From an uncultured Collinsella sp. (GTDB taxonomy: Bacteria > Actinomycetota > Coriobacteriia > Coriobacteriales > Coriobacteriaceae), in contig CABSBK010000086.1 of the NCBI GenBank assembly GCA_902475865.1, forward strand, positions 1 to 5,697: a stretch of 5,697 nucleotides of DNA, in the 5' to 3' direction. A program made the position numbers and the translations under genes. The notes beneath the pieces were generated by a model. That model ran no database searches and had not been told where the DNA came from. It worked only from the letters and a program-made list of their open reading frames with translations. Positions 1-5,572 of the stretch are shown here, in pieces. Numbering within the stretch: the first letter of the stretch is position 1; every line of letters starts with the position of its first letter.

Positions 1-2
1 GC

Positions 3-1103
3 GATGAATGGGAAGGCACCAACGTGACCATCCCCTACAAGCGTGCCGTCATGGAATACCTGGACGAGCTGAGCCCGCTGGCCGAGCGCATGGGCAACGT
101 CAACACCATCACGCGCCTGCCCGATGGCCGCCTGCGCGGCGACAACACCGACTACTTTGGTTTTCAGTGTCTGGTCGAAGAGCTGGGCGTTGAAGTTGCC
201 GACAAGAAGGTCCTTGTGCTCGGCGCCACCGGTGGCGCGGGCACTACGGCCAGCATGGTGCTCGGCGATCTGGGCGCCATCGTCGTACCCGTAGGTCGCA
301 CGAGCGAGGTCAATTACGACAACATCGCGCAGCAATCCGATGCCGCGCTGCTCGTCAACTGCACGCCTGCCGGCATGTTCCCCCACTGCCCCGACGCTCC
401 CTGCACGCTCGAAGGCCTCGATGCGCTCGAGGGCGTCATCGACATTGTCTACAACCCCGCCCGCACGGGTCTGATGCTCGAGGCCGAGCGCCGCGGCATT
501 CCCTGCATCGGCGGCCTGCTCATGCTTGTGGCACAAGCAGCACAGGCTGTTGAGCGCTACACCGGCAAAGTCACCCCGCGCGAGCGCATCCTGGACGTAA
601 CGGAGCGCCTGTCTCACCGCGAGCAGAACATCGCCCTGATTGGAATGCCAGGTTCGGGCAAGACCCGCGTGGGCGAGCAGATCGCCCAGCTCACGGACCG
701 CGAGCACATCGATCTCGATCGCGCCCTCGAGGAGCGCCTGGGCATGCCCTGCGCCGACTATATAGTCGAGCGCGGCGAGGCGGCCTTCCGCGAGCAGGAG
801 ACGGCGGCGCTGGCCGACATCTCCAAGCGCAGCGGCCTGGTGCTCTCCACCGGCGGCGGTGTGGTCACACGCGACGAGAACTACACGCTGCTGCACCAGA
901 ACAGCCAGATTGTGATGCTCAACCGCAAGCTCGACGAGCTCGCCCACAAGGGCCGCCCCATCACCGCGCGCGACGGGATCGATAAGCTGGCCAAGCAGCG
1001 CATGCCACGCTACCGCGCCTGGGCCGACTACATCATCGACTCACGCGACTGCGCCACCAACACCGCCCAAGCCCTCCTCGAGACCCTCCCACCCGCTCTC
1101 TAA
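3..1103 (+). CDS. aroE/aroK: Bifunctional shikimate dehydrogenase-shikimate kinase (AroE-AroK fusion), 5' truncated by the window
   Basis: This fused cytoplasmic enzyme reduces 3-dehydroshikimate to shikimate with NADPH (AroE part) and then phosphorylates shikimate with ATP (AroK part). The reading frame is open from base 3 and shows 366 residues. Numbering from the first visible residue, the AroE part has NVTIPYK with the catalytic Lys at 13, NVNT at 31-35, GDNTD with the catalytic Asp at 50, a glycine-rich NADP loop GATGGAG at 74-80, a GRT motif at 98-100, NCTPAGM at 119-125, DIVYNP at 147-152 and a conserved Gln at 178. After a linker of about 20 residues the kinase starts: Walker A GMPGSGKT at 214-221, the DLD motif at 237-239, FR at 262-263, TGGG at 283-286, lid GRP at 317-319 and RMPRY at 333-337. 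AroE normally carries its NVT-P-K motif near residue 60, so about 55-60 N-terminal residues lie outside. No stop or frame change breaks the junction. The GTG at 24 is internal, because motif residues precede it. Confidence 0.95.
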   Translation, partial: DEWEGTNVTIPYKRAVMEYLDELSPLAERMGNVNTITRLPDGRLRGDNTDYFGFQCLVEELGVEVADKKVLVLGATGGAGTTASMVLGDLGAIVVPVGRTSEVNYDNIAQQSDAALLVNCTPAGMFPHCPDAPCTLEGLDALEGVIDIVYNPARTGLMLEAERRGIPCIGGLLMLVAQAAQAVERYTGKVTPRERILDVTERLSHREQNIALIGMPGSGKTRVGEQIAQLTDREHIDLDRALEERLGMPCADYIVERGEAAFREQETAALADISKRSGLVLSTGGGVVTRDENYTLLHQNSQIVMLNRKLDELAHKGRPITARDGIDKLAKQRMPRYRAWADYIIDSRDCATNTAQALLETLPPAL

Positions 1104-1106
1104 CCT

Positions 1107-1145
1107 AAGCCACCACAAAGGGGACAGGCACCTTTGTGGTGGTTT
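1107..1145. repeat. REP-like palindromic hairpin between aroE/aroK and aroQ
   Basis: A perfect 12-bp inverted repeat, CCACCACAAAGG at 1110-1121 and CCTTTGTGGTGG at 1131-1142, flanks a 9-nt loop (ggacaggca). The stem extends outward by three more pairs (AAG with TTT, one being G-T), giving about 15 bp. It starts 3 bp after the aroE/aroK stop codon and ends 22 bp before the aroQ start. The sequence resembles the dispersed REP-type palindromes that are mobilised by IS200-like RAYT transposases; this is recalled resemblance, not a search. Only three T residues follow the right arm, so it is a poor intrinsic terminator, but the hairpin could stabilise or attenuate the transcript between the two aro genes. 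Confidence 0.75.
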
Positions 1146-1167
1146 CTCGACTGCAAAGGAAGCAACC

Positions 1168-1605
1168 ATGAAAGCACTCGTCATCAATGGCCCCAATCTC
1201 AACATGCTCGGTATTCGCGAGCCGGGCATCTACGGCAGCGACAACTACGACCGCCTGGTCCAGATTTGCCAGGAGGCGGGTGCCGCACAGGGCTTTGACG
1301 AGGTCGAGGTCTTCCAGTCCAACCACGAGGGCAGCATCGTCGACAAGATCCAGGAGGCCTACGGCAAGGTCGACGGCATCATCATCAACCCGGCCGCTTA
1401 CACGCATACGAGCGTAGCGATCCTCGATGCCCTCAAGGCCGTCGCCATCCCCGCCGTTGAGGTCCACATCAGCGCCATCGAGACACGCGAGGACTTCCGC
1501 CAGGTGAGCTACGCCCGCCTGGCCTGCTTCGCCACCATCACCGGCGAGGGCCTGCAGGGCTACGCCCACGCGCTGGAGCTGCTGAAGGAGCAGCTCGAAA
1601 AGTAA
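1168..1605 (+). CDS. aroQ: 3-dehydroquinate dehydratase, type II
   Basis: It removes water from 3-dehydroquinate to give 3-dehydroshikimate, the substrate of the AroE domain encoded just upstream. The 145-residue length is typical of the small dodecameric type II enzymes, which are unrelated to the type I AroD fold. Motifs in order are NGPNLN at 7-12, REPGIYG at 17-23 with catalytic Tyr22, FQSNHEG at 49-55, NPAAYTHTS at 74-82 with Asn74 and His80, EVHIS at 98-102 with Glu98 and His100, and RE-FR at 107-111. The segment after EVHIS is divergent: the usual Asn of the S-N pair is Ala103, and the usual H or Y two residues on is Glu105. The catalytic residues are intact. The ATG is supported by AAAGGA at 1155-1160, 7 nt upstream. 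It probably shares transcription with aroE/aroK, since no terminator with a T-tract lies between them. Confidence 0.97.
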   Translation: MKALVINGPNLNMLGIREPGIYGSDNYDRLVQICQEAGAAQGFDEVEVFQSNHEGSIVDKIQEAYGKVDGIIINPAAYTHTSVAILDALKAVAIPAVEVHISAIETREDFRQVSYARLACFATITGEGLQGYAHALELLKEQLEK

Positions 1606-1667
1606 AATGCCAATCCCAACGAACAGTAGCGGCTTGCTCGCACTCGGCTCCAGCAGCATAGAAGACG

Positions 1668-1700
1668 AAAAAAGCCCAGACCACCAAGGGGTCCGGGCTT
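1668..1700 (-). terminator. Intrinsic terminator of tRNA-Arg and possibly of the ABC exporter operon
   Basis: Read on the - strand, AAGCCCGGACC pairs with GGTCTGGGCTT around a 7-nt loop, and six T residues follow immediately (the A-run at 1668-1673 on +, two of them shared with the stem). The one position that is an A-C mismatch on the + strand becomes a G-U wobble in the - strand RNA, so the full 11-bp stem forms only in the - transcript. It lies 10 bp past the tRNA 3' end. A weaker role in ending the convergent aro transcript is possible, but no good T-tract exists in that direction. Confidence 0.85.
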
Positions 1701-1709
1701 AATAAACGA

Positions 1710-1786
1710 TGGTGCTCCATGGCGGATTCGAACCGTCGGCCTTGGGATTAGAAGTCCCCTGCTCTATCCAACTGAGCTAATGGAGC
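1710..1786 (-). tRNA. tRNA-Arg (anticodon UCU)
   Basis: This 77-nt cloverleaf has the CCA end encoded. The acceptor arms GCTCCAT and ATGGAGC pair fully, with discriminator A. The D arm is GCTC/GAGC with loop AGTTGGATA. The anticodon loop CTTCTAA puts TCT at 34-36 (window 1750-1752), so it reads AGA and AGG arginine codons. The T loop is TTCGAAT. Two stem positions do not pair canonically: G27-A43 at the top of the anticodon stem, and A50-C64 in the T stem. The rest is standard and the gene looks functional. It lies 54 bp downstream of the ATPase stop codon with no evident terminator between them, so it may be read from its own promoter, from the exporter operon, or both. Confidence 0.96.
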
Positions 1787-1832
1787 AAATAACCGCACGC
1801 CCAAGCAAGCGCAAGCCTGTCAGGCGCAAGTA

Positions 1833-1838
1833 ATTATA
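1833..1838 (-). promoter_or_regulatory. Candidate -10 element for tRNA-Arg
   Basis: A perfect TATAAT reads on the - strand just past the ATPase stop codon, about 46 bp upstream of the mature tRNA 5' end. This would give a leader of about 40 nt for RNase P to remove. At 16-18 bp spacing I see no good -35 hexamer (taccgc at 17 bp), which keeps confidence low. Confidence 0.4.
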
Positions 1839-1840
1839 AC

Positions 1841-2608
1841 CTAGTTGAACTGCTCGCGGTACGCCTTGCAGACCTCATCAACCGGACCGTCCATGCGAAG
1901 GTCACCCTTCTCAATCCAAACGGCACGCTGACAAATACGCTCGACCTGCTCCATGGAGTGCGAAACGAACAGAACCGTCACGTCACCGCTCTGGATAAAG
2001 TGCTGAATGCGAGCCTCACACTTCTGCTGGAAGAACACATCACCGACGGACAGCGTCTCGTCAACGATCAGAATATCGGGCTCGGTAATCGTCGCGATTG
2101 CAAAGGCGATACGCGCCACCATGCCCGAGGAGAAGTTCTTAAGCGGCATATCGACAAAGTTCTGCAGCTCAGCGAACTCGATAATGCCGTCAAAGTTGGC
2201 GTCGATGAACTCCTTGGTATAGCCGAGCAGGGCACCGTTCAGATAGATGTTCTCGCGGGCGGTCAGCTCGGGGTCAAAGCCGGCACCAAGCTCAATCAGC
2301 GGCGCGATGTTACCGTGCACCTTAACGCTGCCCTCGCTAGGCTCAAGAACGCCAGCGATAATCTTGAGCATCGTAGACTTGCCGGAGCCATTGGTGCCGA
2401 CCAGACCCACAACCTCGCCGCGATGAATATCAAACGAGATGTGCTTAAGCGCCCTAAACTCCTCAAAGAACAGCTCGTGCTTGGCAAGCTTGATGAAGTA
2501 CTCCTTGAGGTTGGTCAGCGACTCGGACGCCATGTTAAAGATCATGGTGACGTCGTCGACCTCGACAGCCAGAGGCTGCTCGCTGTAATCAACAACAGAT
2601 TCAGTCAT
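1841..2608 (-). CDS. ABC transporter ATP-binding protein, polysaccharide/teichoic acid export type (Wzt/TagH-like)
   Basis: This is the cytoplasmic ATPase that would power export of a polyprenyl-linked glycopolymer through the permease encoded just upstream. From the ATG at 2608 it has 255 residues. Before the core fold comes an N-terminal extension (about 25-52, with the LKEYFIKL and LFFEEFRALK segments) typical of Wzt/TagH-type ATPases. Walker A is GTNGSGKST at 71-79. The Q-loop region reads IELGAGFDPELT at 105-116, as in this subfamily. The ABC signature is FSSGM at 159-163, Walker B is ILIVDE at 179-184 and the switch His is 217. It ends soon after the core, so it lacks the C-terminal sugar-binding domain of long Wzt proteins and the extension of TagH. 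The reading frame also allows GTG at 2611, but AAGGAG at 2616-2621 is only 4 nt from GTG and 7 nt from ATG, so ATG is preferred. The transported polymer cannot be read from the sequence. Confidence 0.94.
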   Translation of the reverse strand: MTESVVDYSEQPLAVEVDDVTMIFNMASESLTNLKEYFIKLAKHELFFEEFRALKHISFDIHRGEVVGLVGTNGSGKSTMLKIIAGVLEPSEGSVKVHGNIAPLIELGAGFDPELTARENIYLNGALLGYTKEFIDANFDGIIEFAELQNFVDMPLKNFSSGMVARIAFAIATITEPDILIVDETLSVGDVFFQQKCEARIQHFIQSGDVTVLFVSHSMEQVERICQRAVWIEKGDLRMDGPVDEVCKAYREQFN

Positions 2609-2615
2609 CACAGCA

Positions 2616-2621
2616 CTCCTT
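2616..2621 (-). promoter_or_regulatory. Ribosome binding site of the ATPase, overlapping the permease stop codon
   Basis: AAGGAG on the - strand shares two bases with the permease TAA (2620-2622) and lies 7 nt before the ATG at 2608. Ribosomes ending on the permease would uncover or reuse it, so the two subunits are probably translationally coupled. The spacing picks ATG 2608 over GTG 2611. Confidence 0.8.
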
Positions 2622-3465
2622 AGATGTAGAGGATGAACTTGCGCTCGGACTTATGGAACACGGTGTAGCCAATAACAAGCGCAAGAACCGCCCAAGCGAC
2701 GCACATACCAAACGTCATAAGCGAGGGCGTAGTCTGGAACAGGAAGATATCACGCATAAACTGCAGGTAGTTATACATGGGGTTCGCATAGACCAGAATG
2801 CGCACGAGATGCGGCATTTGCGCAACGAAGTCGGTCGTCCAGAAGATGGGCGTAATGTAGGTCCAAGCCGTAATGACGACGCTCCACAGATGCATGACAT
2901 CGCGGAAAAAGACCGTGAGGGCGGAGAGCATCATGCCCAGGCCCATGCAGAAGCACATAAGCAGCAGCAGGCAGACCGGCAGCAGAATCAGGTGCCAAGA
3001 AGGCATAACGCGGAACCACAGCATAACGATGGCAACGGCGACCAGCGAGAAGGCAAAGTTAACCAGCGAGAAGAGCACCTTCTGTACTGGGAAGACCCAG
3101 CGGTGCACCTTAACCTTCTTGAGCAGCGGGGCAGCACCCACGATCGACGTCAGGGCCTGGTTCGTAGACTCGGACATGACGGCAAAGGTCACGTTACCCA
3201 CGATCAAGTAGAGCGGGTACATCTCGGGCGTAATCGAGCCATTGCGGCCCTGGGCGAAAATCGTCGAGAACACGATGGCCATGACGATCATCATCAGCAG
3301 CGGGTTGAGCACCGACCATGCGACGCCCAGAACGCTACGGCGATACTTGATCTTAAAATCCTTGGTAACCAGCTGACGAAGGATAAACGCGTCCTTCTCA
3401 AATTCGTTCTTAGCAAACGTCGCAGGCAGACTGCGAGTTTCTTGTTGCTTTGTCTGATCCGACAC
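2620..3465 (-). CDS. ABC-2 type permease for polysaccharide/teichoic acid export (Wzm/TagG-like)
   Basis: This integral membrane subunit would form the channel for export of a lipid-linked glycopolymer. From GTG at 3465 it has 281 residues, near the usual size for this family. The cytoplasmic N-terminus leads into the family hallmark at about 32-60 (LVTKDFKIKYRRS, then LGVAWSVLNPLL), followed by about six hydrophobic helices at roughly 50-70, 84-98, 125-150, 157-182, 186-210 and 255-275. It ends in a short basic tail. The frame is open to an ATG at 3528, but AAAGGAG at 3474-3480 lies 8 nt before the GTG, and the candidate promoter lies inside the longer version, so the GTG start is favoured. 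It is the first gene of a two-gene operon with the ATPase, and it diverges from a glycosyltransferase operon, which supports a cell-surface glycan substrate. Confidence 0.92.
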   Translation of the reverse strand: MSDQTKQQETRSLPATFAKNEFEKDAFILRQLVTKDFKIKYRRSVLGVAWSVLNPLLMMIVMAIVFSTIFAQGRNGSITPEMYPLYLIVGNVTFAVMSESTNQALTSIVGAAPLLKKVKVHRWVFPVQKVLFSLVNFAFSLVAVAIVMLWFRVMPSWHLILLPVCLLLLMCFCMGLGMMLSALTVFFRDVMHLWSVVITAWTYITPIFWTTDFVAQMPHLVRILVYANPMYNYLQFMRDIFLFQTTPSLMTFGMCVAWAVLALVIGYTVFHKSERKFILYI

Positions 3466-3473
3466 GGATGCAA

Positions 3474-3480
3474 CTCCTTT
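3474..3480 (-). promoter_or_regulatory. Ribosome binding site that fixes the GTG start of the permease
   Basis: AAAGGAG on the - strand lies 8 nt upstream of GTG at 3465. It falls inside the longer open frame that begins at 3528, which argues against that upstream ATG. Confidence 0.8.
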
Positions 3481-3504
3481 ACTCGTAATCGTTGACAAAC
3501 GAAC

Positions 3505-3510
3505 AGTATA
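3505..3510 (-). promoter_or_regulatory. Candidate -10 of the exporter operon promoter
   Basis: TATACT reads on the - strand, 39 bp upstream of the permease GTG, which predicts a leader of about 33 nt. The -35 at 17 bp spacing (atcgtt) is weak. A TATACT also faces the other way at 3590-3595, so the two promoters appear as a back-to-back pair. Confidence 0.45.
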
Positions 3511-3589
3511 GACCCGACGGCCATGCAAACGATTCGCGCAACAAAACTGGAGAACTAACCCACATCTTAGGATGCCAGGCCCAAACGGC

Positions 3590-3595
3590 TATACT
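3590..3595 (+). promoter_or_regulatory. Candidate -10 of the glycosyltransferase operon promoter
   Basis: TATACT lies 30 bp before the GTG of the first glycosyltransferase. A partial -35 (TTAGGA, 3567-3572; three of six consensus positions) sits exactly 17 bp upstream. The predicted transcript would start near 3602 and carry the AAGGAG at 3614-3619, so the leader is about 24 nt. Confidence 0.5.
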
Positions 3596-3625
3596 TTCTA
3601 GGATTGAATGTATAAGGAGCATTAA

Positions 3626-4597
3626 GTGAATTCTGAATCCATCGCCGTCATCATCCCTTGCTACAACGAAGCGCTCACGATCGGAAAAGTCATCGACGAC
3701 TTTCACCGCGAGCTTCCGCAGGCGACGGTCTATGTCTATGACAACAACTCGTCGGACGATACCTCACGCATCGCCACCGAGCACGGCGCCACAGTCCGCT
3801 TTGAGCCCCGTCAGGGAAAGGGCAACGTGTGCCGCCAGATGTTTCGCGATATCGACGCCGATTGCTACCTGATGGTCGACGGAGACGACACCTACCCCGC
3901 CGAGGCGGCCAAAGCCCTCTGCGAGCCCATCCTCAACGGCACGGCCGATATGACCGTAGGCGATCGCCTTTCCAACGGCACCTACGCCGAGGAAAACAAG
4001 CGTGCCTTCCACGGCTTTGGCAACAATCTGGTCCGCGCCATGATCAAGTGGATCTATGGTTACAGCTTCGATGACGTCATGACCGGCTACCGCGCCATGA
4101 GCCGCCCGTTCGTTAAAACCTTCCCCGTGCTTTCCGAGGGCTTTCAGATCGAAACCGAGCTCTCGATTCACGCCGTCGACCACCGCTGGCGCATCAAAGA
4201 TGTACCCATCGAGTACCGCGACCGTCCGGAAGGCTCCGAGTCCAAGCTCAATACCGTGAGCGACGGCATTAAAGTCGTTACGATGATCGGCACGCTGTTC
4301 AAGGACTACCGCCCGCTGAAGTTCTTCAGTCTGGTTGCGCTTTTATTCGCGATTATCGGCCTGGCTTTGGGCATTCCTATCTTTGTTGAGTACTTTCAGA
4401 CCGGTCTGGTCCCGCGCTTCCCCACCGCCATGCTCGCCGCCTCGTTTATGTTCCTGTGCGGACTGAGCCTTGCGACCGGATTCATCCTGGATTCTGTGGC
4501 AAAGGTTGAGAAAAAGCAGTGGGAGGTCAACGTGTACAGCAAATACGCCTACGATGACCAGCCCGGCCACCCTACTTCCAAGCCAAGCGAGAGGTAA
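3626..4597 (+). CDS. Membrane-anchored family 2 glycosyltransferase (polyprenyl-phosphate sugar synthase-like)
   Basis: It probably transfers a sugar from a nucleotide donor to a membrane acceptor, most likely polyprenyl phosphate, at the cytoplasmic face. It has 323 residues. The GT-A domain (about 5-225) shows VIIPCYNEA at 8-16, DNNSSDDT at 39-46, QGKGN at 63-67, the metal-binding DGDD at 85-88, TGYRAMS at 153-159 and GFQIETEL at 172-179, which contains the likely catalytic acidic residues. Two C-terminal transmembrane helices follow at about 233-255 and 268-288, then a polar tail of about 30 residues. This is the layout of dolichyl-phosphate mannose synthase/GtrB-like enzymes; donor sugar and acceptor cannot be told. 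The GTG start has AAGGAG at 3614-3619 with 6-nt spacing. It is the first gene of its operon, and the next gene begins 6 bp after the stop codon. It differs clearly from that neighbour in sequence, so the two are not a recent duplication. Confidence 0.9.
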   Translation: MNSESIAVIIPCYNEALTIGKVIDDFHRELPQATVYVYDNNSSDDTSRIATEHGATVRFEPRQGKGNVCRQMFRDIDADCYLMVDGDDTYPAEAAKALCEPILNGTADMTVGDRLSNGTYAEENKRAFHGFGNNLVRAMIKWIYGYSFDDVMTGYRAMSRPFVKTFPVLSEGFQIETELSIHAVDHRWRIKDVPIEYRDRPEGSESKLNTVSDGIKVVTMIGTLFKDYRPLKFFSLVALLFAIIGLALGIPIFVEYFQTGLVPRFPTAMLAASFMFLCGLSLATGFILDSVAKVEKKQWEVNVYSKYAYDDQPGHPTSKPSER

Positions 4598-4603
4598 ACC
4601 ACC

Positions 4604-5572
4604 ATGCCGCTCATCTCCATCGTCGTGCCGTGCTACAACGAGCAGGAATCACTTCCGATCTTTCTCAATGAGCTCGATGGCGTCGTTCGCATCATGACTC
4701 AGCAGGACCCCGAGATCTCCTTTGAAGCCGTCCTCATCGACGATGGCTCGGCAGACAAAACGCTTGCCGTCATGAAAGCAGAAGCCGCGGCGGCGCATCC
4801 ATACGCCATCCGCTGGCACTCTTTCTCGCGTAACTTTGGCAAGGAGGCGGCACTACTCGCCGGACTCCAGCACGCAAAGGGCGACTATGTCGCCACCATG
4901 GACGCCGACATGCAGGACCCGCCCTCGCTCCTACCGCAGATGTACGAGATCTTGCAGACCGAAAACTACGACAACGTCGCCACACGCAGGACCACCCGCG
5001 AAGGCGAGCCTCCCATCAGGTCGTTCTGTGCCCGTATGTTCTACAAGATCATCAACCGCATTTCAAAGGCCGACATCGTCGACGGAGCACGCGATTTTAG
5101 GCTCATGAAGCGACTTATGGTCAACGCCATCATCTCCATGGGCGAATACAACCGATTCTCCAAGGGCATTTACGGCTGGGTTGGCTTCAAAACCAAATGG
5201 CTCCCCTACGTAAACGTCAACCGCGTGGCCGGCGAGACCAAATGGAGCTTTTGGTCGCTGCTCCTCTATTCCATCGACGGCATCGTCGCTTTTTCCACAA
5301 CGCCGCTCTCCCTCGCCGCCCTCACGGGTATCGTTTTCTGTCTCATCGCCATCCTGGGATTTATCGTCATCCTGGTCAAAACGCTTGTTTGGGGCGACCC
5401 CGTAGGCGGATGGCCCTCCCTTGCCTGCCTCATAACGCTGTTTGGCGGCATGCAGCTCCTGTGCCTGGGAATCATCGGTGAATACTTGGCAAAAGCCTAC
5501 TTGGAAACCAAGCGACGTCCCATCTATATCATTCGAGAATCCAACGAGGAATCTGATGACACGGCCCAATAA
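4604..5572 (+). CDS. GtrB/CsbB-like polyprenyl-phosphate glycosyltransferase (GT2)
   Basis: The family loads a single sugar (glucose or GlcNAc in studied members) from a UDP-sugar onto undecaprenyl phosphate, for later transfer outside the membrane. The protein has 322 residues. The GT-A part shows VVPCYNE at 7-13, DDGSAD at 46-51, SRNFGKE at 75-81, the DADMQDPP signature at 100-107, DGARDFRLM at 160-168, FSKGIYGWVGF at 185-195 and the R-x-x-G-x-TKWS motif at 207-215. Two transmembrane helices follow at about 237-258 and 272-291, with GWPS between them and the family's GIIGEY at 289-294 and KRRPIY at 303-308 at the end. The match runs over the whole length. AGAGG at 4590-4594 precedes the ATG by 9 nt. 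It overlaps the downstream YfhO-like gene by 17 bp; the CsbB-YfhO pairing of Firmicutes suggests that this enzyme supplies the sugar donor for that protein. The sugar used is not readable. Confidence 0.93.
   Translation: MPLISIVVPCYNEQESLPIFLNELDGVVRIMTQQDPEISFEAVLIDDGSADKTLAVMKAEAAAAHPYAIRWHSFSRNFGKEAALLAGLQHAKGDYVATMDADMQDPPSLLPQMYEILQTENYDNVATRRTTREGEPPIRSFCARMFYKIINRISKADIVDGARDFRLMKRLMVNAIISMGEYNRFSKGIYGWVGFKTKWLPYVNVNRVAGETKWSFWSLLLYSIDGIVAFSTTPLSLAALTGIVFCLIAILGFIVILVKTLVWGDPVGGWPSLACLITLFGGMQLLCLGIIGEYLAKAYLETKRRPIYIIRESNEESDDTAQ
5547..5550 (+). promoter_or_regulatory. Ribosome binding site of the YfhO-like gene, inside the upstream coding region
   Basis: AGGA (within CGAGGA) lies 5 nt before the ATG at 5556, within the last codons of the upstream glycosyltransferase. 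It supports ATG 5556 as the start, and the 17-bp gene overlap suggests coupled translation. Confidence 0.65.

Noticed and set aside
24..26. GTG at 24 as the true start of the AroE-AroK protein
   Set aside because: The frame is open from base 3, and in-frame codons before it encode part of the conserved G-x-N-V-T motif of AroE, so the gene begins upstream of the window.
550..640. Possible frameshift joining two separate aro genes
   Set aside because: One frame runs through the AroE end and the kinase start with no stop codon, no slippery run and no second start with a ribosome binding site, so it is a true fusion.
1105..1659. A 184-codon open frame on - across aroQ
   Set aside because: It is antisense to a complete aroQ with all catalytic motifs, and its Leu/Val/Asp-rich composition is that of a shadow frame.
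1679..1694. The terminator loop region (accaccaagggg) as a decayed copy of the hairpin repeat at 1107-1145
   Set aside because: The likeness covers only about a dozen bases with gaps, and the stem sequences differ; it is explained as a terminator.
1710..1786. tRNA-Arg as an integration site of a mobile element
   Set aside because: No integrase gene and no direct repeat of the tRNA 3' end is visible, and both flanks look like stable chromosomal genes.
1958..2623. A 221-codon open frame on + antisense to the ATPase
   Set aside because: The opposite strand has every ABC ATPase motif in order; this frame has no recognisable domain.
2653..3495. A 280-codon open frame on + across the exporter permease
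   Set aside because: It lies wholly antisense to a well-supported membrane protein, is very rich in charged residues and His, shows no family motif and has no convincing ribosome binding site. It is a mirror frame of a GC-biased gene.
3492..3497. Perfect TTGACA on + in the divergent region
   Set aside because: At 16-18 bp spacing no -10-like hexamer follows (cgacgg at 17 bp), and it lies in the leader of the - strand gene.
3626..5572. The two glycosyltransferases as a tandem duplication
   Set aside because: They share only general GT2 features. Motifs differ throughout (DNNSSDDT/DGDD versus DDGSAD/DADMQDPP), as do the helix sequences and C-terminal tails.
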